From DATLYF01 sp035575095 (GTDB lineage Bacteria > Pseudomonadota > Gammaproteobacteria > Competibacterales > Competibacteraceae), in the NCBI GenBank assembly GCA_035575095.1, contig DATLYF010000024.1:1-8002 (forward strand): a stretch of DNA of 8,002 bases, written 5' to 3'. This document shows, in pieces, positions 1 to 6,718 of the stretch. Every line of letters begins with the position of its first letter. Positions within the stretch are counted from its first letter, which is position 1. Position numbers and translations under genes: made by a program. Under the pieces are notes generated by a model that ran no database searches, was not told the DNA's origin, and saw nothing but the letters and a program-made list of their open reading frames with translations.

Positions 1-30
1 CCGCCGCTACCTACGCAGTTCAGTCAGTCG

Positions 31-1098
31 TTAGCGCACTGCCGTCACATGCGCTCGCGCTGCGGAGCGGCCCAGCACGCCGAACAGGTTCTTCGCATCG
101 GCCATCGCCGGCACCAGTTGCACCGTCTCGCCGATGCCGAGCTCGAGGGCGACCTCGTGCAGAAAGCGCAGCGCCGAGTAGTCCTCGAGGGCGAAGCCCA
201 CCGAATCGAACACCGTCACCTGGGCGGCATCGGTGCGCCCCGGATGGTGGCCGGACAGCACCTGCCACACCTCGGTGACGGCGAAGTCGGCTGGCATCTG
301 CTGCAGGTCGCCTTCGATGCGGGTCTGCGGCTCGTACTCGACGAACACCGCGGCATGGCGCAGAACGTCGGGGTGCAGCTCGGTCTTGCCCGGGCAGTCG
401 CCGCCGACGGCGTTGATGTGCATGCCCGGCTCGATCATCTCGGGCGTCAGGATGGTGGCGTTGGTCTTGTCGGCCGTCACCGTGGTCACGATGTCGGCGC
501 CACGCACGGCCTCGGCGGTACTGCCGCAGACCACCAGTTCCAGTCCCTGGTCGCGCAGGTTGCGCACCAGCTTGGCGGTGGCATGCGGGTCGCTATCGAA
601 TAGGCGCAGCGTCGTGATCTCCAGCAGATCACGGAAGGCGAGCGCCTGGAATTCGCTCTGCGCGCCATTGCCGATCAGCGCCATCGTGCGGCTCTCGCGC
701 CGGGCTAGCGCACGCGCGGCCAGCGCCGACATCGCCGCGGTGCGGATCGCCGTCGTCAAGGTCAGCTCGGCCAGCAGGCGCGGCGCGCCGGTGGCCACCT
801 CGGCCAGCACGCCGAAGGCCATCACGGTGGGCAGGCCGGCGCACGTGTTCTTGGGATGACCGTTGACGTACTTGAAGGCATACAACTGCTCGTCGGCGAT
901 CGGCATCAGCTCGATGACGCCGTCGGTCGAGTGGCTGGCCACGCGGACCGATTTGTCGAAGGCCTGCCAACGCAGGAAGTCCTGCTCGATGCGCTCGGCC
1001 ACGCCAGCCAGGCAGGCGGACAGGCCTTTATGGTCGACGATGCGCGCCACATCCGGCGCGCCGAGGTACAGGGTGGAGAGGTCTCGGGTATTGGACAT
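31..1098 (-). CDS. ocd: Ornithine cyclodeaminase (mu-crystallin family)
   Basis: Predicted to convert L-ornithine to L-proline plus ammonia in the cytoplasm with bound NAD, in arginine/ornithine catabolism. The 355-residue product has the usual length of Pseudomonas-type ornithine cyclodeaminases. Visible motifs are FKYVNGHPKN at about residues 75-84, whose Lys76 matches the substrate-binding lysine; RTAAMSALA from about Arg119; the Rossmann loop GNGAQSE at 143-149; VGGDCPGKTEL at 231-241, whose Asp234 fits the catalytic aspartate; and FVEYEPQTRIEGD at 252-264. These match the true ornithine enzymes better than the broader family of alanine dehydrogenase or ketimine reductase relatives, though a different amino acid substrate cannot be excluded. 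The ATG is supported by an AGGAG (complement of 1108-1112) 9 nt upstream. It diverges from an AsnC-type regulator. No terminator is visible in the 30 bases after its stop. Confidence 0.93.
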   Translation of the reverse strand: MSNTRDLSTLYLGAPDVARIVDHKGLSACLAGVAERIEQDFLRWQAFDKSVRVASHSTDGVIELMPIADEQLYAFKYVNGHPKNTCAGLPTVMAFGVLAEVATGAPRLLAELTLTTAIRTAAMSALAARALARRESRTMALIGNGAQSEFQALAFRDLLEITTLRLFDSDPHATAKLVRNLRDQGLELVVCGSTAEAVRGADIVTTVTADKTNATILTPEMIEPGMHINAVGGDCPGKTELHPDVLRHAAVFVEYEPQTRIEGDLQQMPADFAVTEVWQVLSGHHPGRTDAAQVTVFDSVGFALEDYSALRFLHEVALELGIGETVQLVPAMADAKNLFGVLGRSAARAHVTAVR

Positions 1099-1181
1099 AG
1101 GTAGTGACTCCTAGACTCAGGCGTTGAAGCGATGGCCAGGATTGTCCGCGACCCCGCTGGCAGACAGAAGCGTCAATAATG

Positions 1182-1196
1182 CAGCAATCTGTGCTT
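1182..1196. promoter_or_regulatory. Candidate Lrp/AsnC-type operator
   Basis: The 15 bases CAGCAATCTGTGCTT contain the inverted arms AGCA (1183-1186) and TGCT (1192-1195) around a 5-nt centre. By my count 11 of 15 positions agree with the published E. coli Lrp consensus YAGHAWATTWTDCTR. The site lies between the divergent genes, about 84 bp upstream of the cyclodeaminase ATG and 34 bp upstream of the regulator's ATG at 1231, where control of both genes would be expected. I could not identify convincing -35/-10 boxes for either gene in 1099-1230. One short degenerate palindrome can occur by chance. Confidence 0.4.
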
Positions 1197-1230
1197 TCAT
1201 TTGAGGAAAACGGCAGATCAGATTGACGAA

Positions 1231-1656
1231 ATGAACATGGATGAGACCGACCAACGCCTGATCGCGCTGCTGCGGCAGAATGCGCGCTTGCCGGTGGCCG
1301 CGCTGGCCCAGAAGCTCGGCGTCTCGCGCGGCACCGTGAACAACCGCATCCGCAAACTCGAGGACACCGGTGTCATCCTCGGCTACACCGTGCAGCTGCG
1401 GCCCGATGCGAGACCCGACGAGATTCGCGCCTGGATGGGCATCCTGGTCGAGGGCAACCAGACCCGGCAGGTGATCGCCCGTCTGCTCGGAGAACCCGGC
1501 GTCGTCGCACTGCACGACACCAACGGGCGATGGGATCTGCTGGCCGAACTGCGGGCCACGTCGCTGGCGGAGCTGTCGCAGGTGCTGGAGCGGATCCGGC
1601 TGCTCAAGGGCATTCACAGCACCGAGACCAATATCCACCTCGCTACGTATCGATAG
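1231..1656 (+). CDS. Lrp/AsnC family transcriptional regulator
   Basis: Cytoplasmic DNA-binding regulator, probably ligand-responsive and possibly controlling the divergent ornithine cyclodeaminase gene. From ATG 1231 the product is 141 residues, the family norm. It opens MNMDETDQRLIALL, a standard first helix of the family. A winged helix-turn-helix follows (ALAQKLGVSRGTVNNRIRKLEDTGVI, described here by its core VSRGTVNNRIRKL at about residues 31-43), then an effector-binding RAM domain over the second half, including a GRWDLLAEL segment. An in-frame TTG at 1201 would give 151 residues, but it has no Shine-Dalgarno and adds ten non-homologous residues; ATG 1237 is also possible. No start here has a strong ribosome-binding site. 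The gene ends at TAG 1654-1656, just ahead of a hairpin terminator. Regulation of the neighbour is inferred from divergence and the palindrome at 1182-1196. Confidence 0.92.
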   Translation: MNMDETDQRLIALLRQNARLPVAALAQKLGVSRGTVNNRIRKLEDTGVILGYTVQLRPDARPDEIRAWMGILVEGNQTRQVIARLLGEPGVVALHDTNGRWDLLAELRATSLAELSQVLERIRLLKGIHSTETNIHLATYR

Positions 1657-1672
1657 CCTGGAGGTGCAAATG

Positions 1673-1689
1673 GGGCGGGTATCCCGCCC
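1673..1689. terminator. Bidirectional hairpin terminator between convergent genes
   Basis: A perfect 7-bp all-GC stem (GGGCGGG, loop TAT, CCCGCCC) is followed on the plus strand by TTTG, and is preceded by AAATG, which gives a short T tract on the minus strand (CATTTG). It sits 16 nt after the regulator's stop at 1656 and 4 nt beyond the zinc-ribbon gene's stop at 1694. The T tracts are short, so termination may be moderate. Confidence 0.75.
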
Positions 1690-1693
1690 TTTG

Positions 1694-1936
1694 TCAGTCG
1701 AACAGCTCCTCCCAGAAGCTCTTCTTGCGATAGGGCTTGTGGCCATGGGCGGTGCCCGGCTGATATGGCGCCGATTGGGGCGCCATCCGCGCTACTTCCT
1801 GTGCTGAACGCTCGATGATCTTGTCCAGCTCGCCGCGGTCGAGCCACACGCCGCGGCACTGCGGGCAGTAATCGATCTCGATGCCCTGCCGCTCACTCAT
1901 GACGAGCTGTACGTCTTTGCATACCGGACACTGCAT
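1694..1936 (-). CDS. Small TFIIB-type zinc-ribbon protein
   Basis: Small soluble protein of 80 residues with one predicted zinc ribbon: CPVC at residues 3-6 and CPQC at 24-27, with the family signature YCPQCRGVWLDRGELDKII at about 23-41. The rest is a polar linker and a C-terminal KKSFWEELFD tail. Proteins of this zf-TFIIB family (Pfam PF13453) are widespread in Proteobacteria, and their molecular role is not established. I chose ATG 1936 because AGGAGGT (complement of 1941-1947) lies 4 nt upstream. A further in-frame ATG at 1957 overlaps the sorB stop as ATGA but has no Shine-Dalgarno and places the ribosome-binding site inside the coding sequence. The gene follows sorB by 17 nt and is probably the last gene of that transcript. 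A direct role in sulfite oxidation is not implied. Confidence 0.88.
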   Translation of the reverse strand: MQCPVCKDVQLVMSERQGIEIDYCPQCRGVWLDRGELDKIIERSAQEVARMAPQSAPYQPGTAHGHKPYRKKSFWEELFD

Positions 1937-1940
1937 GGCG

Positions 1941-1947
1941 ACCTCCT
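1941..1947 (-). promoter_or_regulatory. Shine-Dalgarno deciding the zinc-ribbon start
   Basis: AGGAGGT on the minus strand is a full anti-Shine-Dalgarno complement 4 nt ahead of ATG 1936. It lies between two in-frame ATGs (1957 and 1936) and therefore favours the downstream one. Confidence 0.75.
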
Positions 1948-1953
1948 CAGTAT

Positions 1954-2232
1954 TCATTTGCCGTAGGCGGCGGTCAGATAATCGACGATGCGCGGGATGT
2001 CCTCCGGATGCAGCTCAGCGCCCATGACTTTGACCATCTTGTTGACCGAGGCTTCCCAGCCCTTGCGGTCGAGGAACACCGAATTCATCTGCACGTAATC
2101 CAGGCTGTGGCACAGCGCGCAGTTGGCTTCGACCAGTTCCCGGCCCGGCCCCTCCTTCAGGCGCAGCGCGGACTCGTCGGCCCAGGCCAGGGGAGCGATC
2201 AACAGAGTGGCGAGCAGCGCTTTGCCGTTCAT
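1954..2232 (-). CDS. sorB: Sulfite dehydrogenase cytochrome c subunit (SorB-like)
   Basis: Periplasmic monohaem cytochrome c of 92 residues, predicted to take electrons from SorA and pass them to a soluble cytochrome c or terminal oxidase. Residues 1-18 form a Sec signal peptide with a likely AWA/DE cleavage. The haem attachment motif CALCH occupies residues 38-42. The sixth haem ligand is probably Met66 in NKMVKVMGA, with Met70 as the alternative. The C-terminal HPEDIPRIVDYL is typical of small class I cytochromes. The start ATG follows the sorA stop by 13 nt; a GAGGGGGAAG purine run overlapping the sorA stop serves as ribosome-binding site, suggesting translational coupling. Assignment as SorB rests mainly on adjacency to the molybdoenzyme, since small cytochromes are hard to separate by sequence alone. 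Confidence 0.88.
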   Translation of the reverse strand: MNGKALLATLLIAPLAWADESALRLKEGPGRELVEANCALCHSLDYVQMNSVFLDRKGWEASVNKMVKVMGAELHPEDIPRIVDYLTAAYGK

Positions 2233-2245
2233 GGCGCTTCCCCCT

Positions 2246-3472
2246 CTAGGCGGACTGGATGGTCACGGTGTGCACGGCGTTGTGATGGTAGCCGGCGGGG
2301 TTGAAGATCGGGGTGAAGGTCTGGCTGGCACCGAGGCGGTTGGTGGCCCGGGCCTGGAGGACGTAACGACCCGGCTGCGGCGGCGTGAAGCGGTAGTGCC
2401 ACTGACGCCAGGCGTAGCGGCCGAGGTCGGGGCCGAGGTCGGCGCTATACCAGCTCTGGCCGCCGTCGCTGGAGACATCCACCCGCTGTATGCCGTAGCC
2501 ACCGTCCCAGGCGATACCGCGCACCTCCGCCGCGCCTGCCACCTGCTGCCCCTCGACCGGGCTGAGAATCAGCGAGTTGACCACCATCTCGGTGATGGGG
2601 GTGTTGGCCTCGGCCTCCTGGGAGACGAAGCGGTCCACTAGCGGGAACTTGTCCTTGGGAATGCGATAGGCGGTCTTCATCCAGAAGCCCTGATAGGGGC
2701 TGGTCACCGCCTCGATGGAGACCAGTTGCTTGAGCCAATAGGTGGCGGTCCAGCCGGGCACCACTAGCCGCAGCGGAAAGCCGTTCCAGTGGGGCAGGAG
2801 GGTGCCGTTCATGGCCCAGGCCAGCAGGGTGTTCTCGTCCATCGCCTTCCATGCCGGCAGGCTCTTGACGAAGTCAGGGGTCTTGGCACTGTAGCCGCTG
2901 TCGGCGCCGTCGAAGACGATCTCCACCGCCTCCTTCTTCAGTCCGGCCCTGCTCAGCACATCCTTCAGCCGCACGCCCTGCCACAGGGCATTGCCCATGG
3001 CACCGTAGCCCCATTGCACGCCGGGCACGTGGGGATCGGACAGGCCGCGGCGGTTGCCGGAGCACTGGCACACGGCGGCGATCTCGACGTGCTCGAAGTC
3101 ACGCTGCAACTGCTCCAGGGTCAGTTCCAGGGGCCGCTCCACGGCAGCGCCGCCGATGCGCAGCCGCCAGTCGGGCGGGCCGACCTCGGGGATGAGCGGC
3201 AGGTGATAGCGTACGAAGAAGGCGTCGTTGGGAGTGTACGGCTCGCTGAAGTGCTCGACCGGCGTTTCGAAGTTGGGCGGCCGATAGGTGCGCTTGATCA
3301 GCGGCCGCTTGCCGGGCAGGGCTTCCAGCACTGCGCCCTCCAGGGTGCCGGAGGGCAGGCTGGGCGGACCGAGGGAGACTGCGGCCCACGCCCGCGGGAG
3401 GCGCAGCAGCCCGCCACCGGCGATGACCACTCCACCGGCCAGCCCCTGGAGAAAGATGCGCCGCGTCGTCAT
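2246..3472 (-). CDS. sorA: Sulfite dehydrogenase molybdopterin subunit (SorA-like)
   Basis: Periplasmic molybdenum enzyme of the sulfite oxidase family, predicted to oxidise sulfite to sulfate and reduce its cytochrome partner. The 408-residue product starts with a Tat signal, TTRRIFLQG at residues 2-10, a hydrophobic stretch to about 22, and likely cleavage after AWA at 30. The molybdopterin domain carries VRYH (Arg88, His90), the molybdenum-ligand cysteine Cys137 in CQCSGNRR, Arg142, and GWTATYW with Tyr245. The Arg-to-Cys spacing (49) and Cys-to-Arg spacing (5) equal those I recall for Starkeya novella SorA (Arg55, Cys104, Arg109). The C-terminal third is the immunoglobulin-like dimerisation domain (ISPVEG-like start near 302, VSSDGGQSW at 333-341). 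An in-frame ATG at 3661 would add 63 low-complexity residues ahead of the Tat motif; ATG 3472 with upstream AAGGGGGG is preferred. SoxC or a YedY/MsrP relative is less likely, given the single small cytochrome partner. Confidence 0.92.
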   Translation of the reverse strand: MTTRRIFLQGLAGGVVIAGGGLLRLPRAWAAVSLGPPSLPSGTLEGAVLEALPGKRPLIKRTYRPPNFETPVEHFSEPYTPNDAFFVRYHLPLIPEVGPPDWRLRIGGAAVERPLELTLEQLQRDFEHVEIAAVCQCSGNRRGLSDPHVPGVQWGYGAMGNALWQGVRLKDVLSRAGLKKEAVEIVFDGADSGYSAKTPDFVKSLPAWKAMDENTLLAWAMNGTLLPHWNGFPLRLVVPGWTATYWLKQLVSIEAVTSPYQGFWMKTAYRIPKDKFPLVDRFVSQEAEANTPITEMVVNSLILSPVEGQQVAGAAEVRGIAWDGGYGIQRVDVSSDGGQSWYSADLGPDLGRYAWRQWHYRFTPPQPGRYVLQARATNRLGASQTFTPIFNPAGYHHNAVHTVTIQSA

Positions 3473-3506
3473 GGTCCGCCCCCCTTGCCGGGAACGCAAT
3501 AATTCA

Positions 3507-3534
3507 GGGATAGCAGGGAACGCGCTGGGGTCAA
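3507..3534 (-). promoter_or_regulatory. Possible sigma70-type promoter for sorA-sorB
   Basis: In the 71-bp gap upstream of sorA, the minus strand reads TTGACC (3534-3529), a 16-nt spacer, then TATCCC (3512-3507) preceded by TGC, like an extended -10. The -35 is good and the -10 is poor. The site would give a leader of roughly 30 nt. The alternative is read-through from the hydrolase gene, since no terminator is visible in this gap. Confidence 0.3.
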
Positions 3535-3543
3535 GGGCGGGTG

Positions 3544-4596
3544 TCAGCCGGCATGCCCCTGCACCCAGCGGACGATGCGCGGCCACAGGTGGCGGTGGGC
3601 GCTCTCTCCCACCAGCATGCCGACATGCTGCAGGGAGACACCGACATCTCCCGCGTACCACAGGAGATGACCGCCGCCCACGGCACGGTGAAACGGCAGC
3701 ACGGCCTGCGGCGGCACGATCTGGCAGTGGCGGTCGACCACGCTCAGCAGCGGGGCGCGCACCTGTTGCGGGGTCGCCGCTCGGCCGCCGATGCGCAGGG
3801 TCCCGCGCATGAAGCGGTCTTCGCGGTAGAGAAGCTCGACCAGCTCCTCGAACAGGCGCTGGGCCAGTGGCATCTCATCGAGGGTCCAGCGCTCCACCAG
3901 GAGATGGGTGCGCAGGGCCGCCGGGCTGAGCAGGCTGCACCACCAGTCCCAGCGCCGCGACCAGTCGAAGGTAGCCGGTGAGGCGAGCAGGCACAGTCCG
4001 TTGATGACCGAGCCCGGCACGTTGCCCAACTGGACCGTCAGGGTCCGGGCATTGGGCAGTTCCGCGACCGCGGGGCCGAACAGTCCCGTCTCCGGCCCGA
4101 AATGAAGGGGGCTTGCCAGCAGGACGAGGCCGCGGACCCGCTCGGGATGCAGGGCGGCGAACAGGGCTGCGCAGGTCCCGCCGAGCGAGTGGCCGATTAG
4201 GACGACGGACGCCTGACCGGTCTCGGCGCGAATGGCGTCCAGGGCATCGCCGACCAGACGGTCGGCATAATCGGCCAGGCCGAAACCGCGCTCGCCTTCG
4301 CCCGGTGCCCGCCACTGCATCAGGTAGACCCGCAGGCCGCCCTCCCGACAGCGGCGCACCGCGCTGACCGCGGGGAGCAGATCCCAGATGTAGGCCGCCT
4401 TGATCGGGGCCGGGATCAGCAGCACCGCCGGTTTGCCGGCGGGCCCGTCATCATAGCGGCGCAGGGTCAGACAGGGCTCGGCGAACACGGGCTGGGAAGG
4501 CGTCTCCTCGGGACCCCAGCCCAGCGCGTCGAGACAGCAGCCGGCCAGACGGCGGAGCCGGTCGGTCTGCGCATACCACGGGGCCAGCTCGATCAC
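3544..4596 (-). CDS. PhaC-like alpha/beta hydrolase with serine nucleophile
   Basis: A 350-residue alpha/beta-hydrolase related to class III polyhydroxyalkanoate synthases. The N-terminal [15 protein letters not shown] and the following [16 protein letters not shown] (about 59-95) have the PhaC pattern, as does the C-terminal [20 protein letters not shown] (about 322-341). The triad is Ser137 in GHSLGG, Asp288 in [11 protein letters not shown] and His324 in LQHVGM. Length and triad spacing resemble Allochromatium PhaC (about 355 residues; Cys149, Asp302, His331, from memory), but the nucleophile is Ser rather than Cys, so an esterase, lipase or depolymerase activity is more likely than polymer synthesis. 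No phaE, phaA or phaB is in the window. No signal peptide is apparent. Translation starts at a GTG (complement of 4594-4596) overlapping the slipin stop as GTGA, so it is probably translated by coupling. Substrate unknown. Confidence 0.85.
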   Translation of the reverse strand: MIELAPWYAQTDRLRRLAGCCLDALGWGPEETPSQPVFAEPCLTLRRYDDGPAGKPAVLLIPAPIKAAYIWDLLPAVSAVRRCREGGLRVYLMQWRAPGEGERGFGLADYADRLVGDALDAIRAETGQASVVLIGHSLGGTCAALFAALHPERVRGLVLLASPLHFGPETGLFGPAVAELPNARTLTVQLGNVPGSVINGLCLLASPATFDWSRRWDWWCSLLSPAALRTHLLVERWTLDEMPLAQRLFEELVELLYREDRFMRGTLRIGGRAATPQQVRAPLLSVVDRHCQIVPPQAVLPFHRAVGGGHLLWYAGDVGVSLQHVGMLVGESAHRHLWPRIVRWVQGHAG

Positions 4597-5384
4597 TCTC
4601 GGCTCTCGGGTTCGGCGCCCCCGACCACTTGCCGCAACAGCGGCGTCACCAGATCGATGGGCAGGGGGAAGACCACCGTCGAATTCTTCTCTCCGGCGAT
4701 GGTGGTCAAGGTCTGCAGATAGCGCAATTGCAGCGCCTGCGGCTGGCGGGCGATGATGCTGGCGGCCTGCAGCAGCCGCTCGGCGGCCTGGTATTCGCCC
4801 TCGGCATTGATCACCTTGGCGCGGCGCTCACGCTCGGCTTCGGCCTGGCGGGCGATGGCGCGGATCATGCTCTCGTTGAGATCGACGTGCTTGATCTCGA
4901 CGTTGGAGACCTTGATGCCCCAGGCATCGGTCTTGGTATCCAGGATGCTCTGGATGTGGGCGTTGAGCTTATCGCGCTCGGCCAGCATCTCGTCGAGCTC
5001 GTGCTGGCCCAGCACCGAGCGCAGCGTGGTCTGAGCCAGCAGGCTAGTCGCGGCAAGGAAATCCTCGACCTGAATGATGGCCCGCTCCGCATCGATGACG
5101 CGGAAATAGATCACGGCGTTGACCTTGACCGAGACATTGTCGCGCGAGATCACATCCTGGGTGGGCACATCCAGCACCACGGTGCGCAAGCTGACCCGCA
5201 CCATCTGCTGCACGAAGGGGATGATGATGATCAGCCCCGGCCCCTTGACCGCCTGGAAGCGGCCCAGCAGGAACACTACGGCGCGCTCGTACTCGCGCAG
5301 GATGCGCAGCGAGCTGATGATCAGGAAAAGCAGCAGAAGCAGAGCCACGGCCAGGCCGTAGGCGCCGGTGCTGATGACGATCAT
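4593..5384 (-). CDS. Slipin / stomatin-like SPFH membrane protein
   Basis: Inner-membrane scaffold protein of the SPFH (band 7) superfamily, 263 residues. Residues about 7-27 form one hydrophobic anchor. The SPFH domain follows ([14 protein letters not shown] at 30-43, [10 protein letters not shown] at 48-57, [21 protein letters not shown] at 71-91, described by its core [12 protein letters not shown]). A charged coiled-coil region is seen at 175-205 ([19 protein letters not shown]) and a short C-terminal hydrophobic segment [11 protein letters not shown] at 236-246. This is the classic prokaryotic slipin found beside nfeD; such proteins oligomerise in membrane microdomains. I chose ATG 5384, which overlaps the nfeD stop as ATGA and has AGGAGGAAG 7 nt upstream. 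The longer in-frame opening from 5702 is an artefact made of shadow sequence across nfeD. It shares a 4-nt overlap with the downstream hydrolase. Confidence 0.95.
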   Translation of the reverse strand: MIVISTGAYGLAVALLLLLFLIISSLRILREYERAVVFLLGRFQAVKGPGLIIIIPFVQQMVRVSLRTVVLDVPTQDVISRDNVSVKVNAVIYFRVIDAERAIIQVEDFLAATSLLAQTTLRSVLGQHELDEMLAERDKLNAHIQSILDTKTDAWGIKVSNVEIKHVDLNESMIRAIARQAEAERERRAKVINAEGEYQAAERLLQAASIIARQPQALQLRYLQTLTTIAGEKNSTVVFPLPIDLVTPLLRQVVGGAEPESRE

Positions 5385-6718
5385 GACGGTTCTTCCTCCT
5401 TGGGTTCCACGTGCAGGCACAGGCCGTCGCGGCCGGCGACCCGCACCCCTTGACCCTTGCGCAAGGGCCGGTCGCTGCGCGCCCGCCACGACTCGCCCTG
5501 TACCCGTACCCAGCCCTCGCCCTGGAAATCCTCCTCGGCCACCCCGCTGGCGCCGAGCAGGTGCTCGCGACCGCTGACCACCGGACGCCGCCGCTGGCGG
5601 GCCAGCATGGTGCCCAGAGTGAGGACGATGGCGGCGCTGGCCATGGCCAGGCCCAGGATCAGACCCATCGGCACGGTGAAGCCGGGCGCCTCCTCCTGCC
5701 ATAGGATCAGGGAGCCGGCGACGAAGGCCACCAGTCCGCCGATGCTGAGGATGCCGTAGCTGGGGATGAAGGCTTCGCTGATGAAGAACGCCAGCCCCAG
5801 GGCGATCAGGGCCAGACCGGCATAGTTGACCGGCAGCACCTGGAAGGCGAACAGCGCCAGCAGCAGGCAGATGCCGCCCAACACGCCGGGCAGCACGCCG
5901 CCGGGGTTGGCCAGCTCGAAAATCAGCCCGTAGATGCCGATGAGCATGAGAATGTAGGCCACCTCGGGGGTGGTGATGACGGCCAGTACCCGGGTGCGCC
6001 AGCCGGGTTCCAGGGTTTCCACGGTCTCGCCGGCGGTGGCGAGCGTGAGCGTGCGCTCGCCCAGCTTCAGCGTGCGCCCGTCGAGCTGTTTGAGCAATTC
6101 ACCCTCGTCGCGGGCCACCAGGTCGATCACGCCCTGTTTGAGGGCGTCCTCGGCGCTGAGGCTGGCGGCCTCGGTCACGGCCCGCTCCGCCCACTCGGCA
6201 TTGCGCCCGCGCAACTGGGCCAGGGAGCGTAGATAGGCGCGGGCGTCGTTGACGATCTTGCGCTCCAGGGTGTCTTCGGGCTTGGCCTGCTCCGGCTTCT
6301 TCCCGGGCTCTTCGCCACCAGGCGGCGCCGGGATGCCGCCCAGGCGGATCGGCGTGGCCGCCCCCAGATTGGTGGCCGGCGCCATGGCGGCGACGTGGCA
6401 GGCGTAGAGGATATAGGTGCCGGCACTGGCGGCCCGCGCCCCACCCGGCGCGACATAGCCCACCACCGGCATGGGGGCGGCGAGAATGGCGCGGATGATG
6501 TCGCGCATGGCGCTATCCAGCCCGCCGGGCGTGTCCAGGCGCAGGATTACCAGCGTCGCCTGGCGCCGCTCGGCTTCGGCCAGGCTGCGCACCACGAAGT
6601 CGCTGCCGGCCGGACCTATGGTTCCGGTAAGTTCGATTTTCAGCACCGTGGCTGCCACCGGCGCTGATGGCACCAGTGACAGGAGAAACAGTAACAGGAG
6701 CAAGAGCAGGCCGGGCAT
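5381..6718 (-). CDS. nfeD: NfeD family membrane-bound serine protease (long form)
   Basis: Membrane protease of the NfeD/ClpP-like clan, 445 residues, the stomatin-operon partner. It begins with a signal peptide or anchor (leucine-rich residues 3-19). The extracytoplasmic ClpP-like domain spans about 24-205 with LDTPGG at 61-66, the nucleophile Ser98 in [10 protein letters not shown], and the candidate general base Lys154 in [12 protein letters not shown], corresponding to the Ser97/Lys138 dyad of Pyrococcus 1510-N. A Pro/Lys/Glu-rich insertion (about 127-150) lies between them. Four to five membrane helices occupy about 245-372, followed by a C-terminal OB-fold NfeD domain (about 385-438, with [16 protein letters not shown]). 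Start ATG 6718 puts the hydrophobic signal at the very N terminus; its ribosome-binding site is weak. An in-frame extension to 7096 would run antisense through the transporter gene and is rejected. First gene of an overlapping nfeD-slipin-hydrolase cluster. Confidence 0.94.
   Translation of the reverse strand: MPGLLLLLLLFLLSLVPSAPVAATVLKIELTGTIGPAGSDFVVRSLAEAERRQATLVILRLDTPGGLDSAMRDIIRAILAAPMPVVGYVAPGGARAASAGTYILYACHVAAMAPATNLGAATPIRLGGIPAPPGGEEPGKKPEQAKPEDTLERKIVNDARAYLRSLAQLRGRNAEWAERAVTEAASLSAEDALKQGVIDLVARDEGELLKQLDGRTLKLGERTLTLATAGETVETLEPGWRTRVLAVITTPEVAYILMLIGIYGLIFELANPGGVLPGVLGGICLLLALFAFQVLPVNYAGLALIALGLAFFISEAFIPSYGILSIGGLVAFVAGSLILWQEEAPGFTVPMGLILGLAMASAAIVLTLGTMLARQRRRPVVSGREHLLGASGVAEEDFQGEGWVRVQGESWRARSDRPLRKGQGVRVAGRDGLCLHVEPKEEEPS

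Noticed and set aside
1..30. CAGT-like short repetition at the left edge
   Set aside because: It covers only a few units over about 12 bases and has no link to a recognisable element.
49..859. Long plus-strand open frames opposite the cyclodeaminase gene
   Set aside because: They are antisense to a gene with clear family motifs, have Arg/Ser- or His-rich compositions with no recognisable domain, and are expected in GC-rich DNA.
1201..1230. TTG start that would lengthen the AsnC-type regulator by ten residues
   Set aside because: It has no Shine-Dalgarno and sits next to the candidate operator, and the family normally begins at the M-N-x-D-x-x-D motif, which starts at 1231.
1117..1746. 209-codon minus-strand frame opposite the AsnC-type regulator
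   Set aside because: It runs antisense through a recognised regulator and across the terminator hairpin, with no motif or ribosome-binding site.
2789..3502. 237-codon plus-strand frame opposite sorA
   Set aside because: The minus-strand gene has all the active-site residues of its family; the opposite frame has no recognisable domain.
3473..3661. 63-residue N-terminal extension of SorA
   Set aside because: It would bury the Tat signal inside the protein, reads as low-complexity sequence antisense-like in composition, and overlaps the 3' end of the hydrolase gene.
5385..5702. 106-residue N-terminal extension of the slipin
   Set aside because: The extension is Gly/Arg-rich shadow sequence over nfeD, whereas ATG 5384 has a strong AGGAGG and begins right at the membrane anchor.
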